A stretch of 64,000 bases of DNA from Rhizomicrobium electricum (GTDB lineage: Bacteria > Pseudomonadota > Alphaproteobacteria > Micropepsales > Micropepsaceae). This document shows, piece after piece, positions 63,859-64,000 of this stretch (the stretch's first letter is position 1; each line of letters begins with the position of its first letter). The notes below the pieces were generated by a model that was not told the DNA's origin, did not search any database, and worked only from the letters and a program-made list of their open reading frames with translations. Both the position numbers and the translations under genes were made by a program. Where the stretch lies: positions 186,001 through 250,000 of the forward strand of contig NZ_JAASQS010000008.1 in the NCBI RefSeq assembly GCF_011762045.1, written 5' to 3'.

Positions 63859-64000
63859 ATGGCAGAAACGAACAAGGCCCGTCGGTACACCAGTGGTCTG
63901 AAGGCGGGCGTCGCGGCATTGGCTCTGGGGCTGACGCTCACGGCAGCCTCTGCGCAAGACCAGCCGGTGCCGCTGAAGCTCGATGTCGACGGCACGGTGC
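63859..64000 (+). CDS. Exported protein, 5' end only
   Basis: Forty-seven residues are visible before the window ends. They begin MAETNKARRYTSGLKAGVAALALGLTLTAASAQDQ, a long but typical signal peptide with cleavage near ASA-Q, followed by PVPLKLDVDGTV. AGGAGGG lies 5 nt upstream of the ATG. The product cannot be identified from this much sequence. Confidence 0.75.
   Translation, partial: MAETNKARRYTSGLKAGVAALALGLTLTAASAQDQPVPLKLDVDGTV

Noticed and set aside
63659..63995. Three overlapping minus-strand frames near the right end
   Set aside because: They overlap each other and the start of an exported protein with a good ribosome-binding site; none looks like a protein.

Overview
The window is about 64 kb of high-GC, gene-dense chromosomal DNA from an alphaproteobacterium. 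The evidence is the gene content and order: a roughly 1,600-residue NAD-glutamate dehydrogenase, ccmABCD next to acnA and phaR, the dapF-mtaB-ftsY-yciB run, the ffh-rpsP-rimM-trmD-rplS run, DUF4164-zapA, and PhaR, DUF1223, DUF2141 and DUF4908-like proteins. I cannot assign a genus; a lineage near the Micropepsaceae or other less-sampled alphaproteobacteria is only a guess. I see no prophage, insertion sequence, CRISPR array, rRNA or tRNA, and the region reads as core chromosome with small accessory patches.

Layout. 1-3057: end of a PAS-domain gene, two small exported proteins, a double PilZ protein, a YjbR-like and a YkvA-like protein. 3121-9770: NAD-glutamate dehydrogenase, a membrane protein, a DEDD exonuclease and a DUF985 cupin. 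9891-14000: CPA2 antiporter, an ArsR/SRPBCC pair in which the second gene carries a G9 tract that fuses it to a membrane protein, a DUF4908-like protein and an enoyl-CoA hydratase. 14084-24365: aconitase, DUF1223, a GGDEF-EAL protein, PhaR, CcmABCD, a small VDxK-tailed protein and a MarR regulator. 24559-28143 (minus strand): yciB, ftsY, mtaB, dapF. 28249-32467: a prolyl oligopeptidase, then a minus-strand cassette of five tiny genes (three ending in a shared Val-Asp-x-Lys tail, one FlgC-like), then a small plus-strand pair.

32629-38068: ffh and the rpsP-rimM-trmD-rplS translation operon, a pair of stand-alone CZB-like proteins, and HU. 38276-46298: malate dehydrogenase, DUF2141, two tandem GNAT acetyltransferases with an MFS exporter, then minus-strand PAP2, OmpA-like, inositol monophosphatase, EF-P and a GT87 glycosyltransferase. 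46455-53808: a minus-strand central carbon cluster, in transcription order tkt-gap-pgk-fbaB-thiE-fba, with both class I and class II aldolases. 54284-58887: DUF4164, zapA, an intervening block (GFA protein, secreted protein, MarR regulator, membrane protein), a candidate 6S RNA and the 5-formyltetrahydrofolate cyclo-ligase gene. 58891-64000: HAD phosphatase, ICMT-like methyltransferase, YmdB-like phosphoesterase, aldo/keto reductase, AhpC/AhpD, and the start of an exported protein.

The genes fall into functional groups: lower glycolysis, Calvin-type or pentose-phosphate carbon flow (tkt, gap, pgk, aldolases), TCA and amino-acid entry (acnA, mdh, GDH), cytochrome c maturation, membrane protein targeting (ffh, ftsY), translation (S16, L19, RimM, TrmD, EF-P) and peroxide defence (ahpCD). 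The most unusual content is the cassette of tiny proteins at 30384-31641, whose C-terminal tail also ends an isolated small protein at 23612-23848. Next come the G9 fusion junction, the twin CZB-like genes, and several unannotated palindromes in front of acnA, ahpC, tkt, ffh and rplS.
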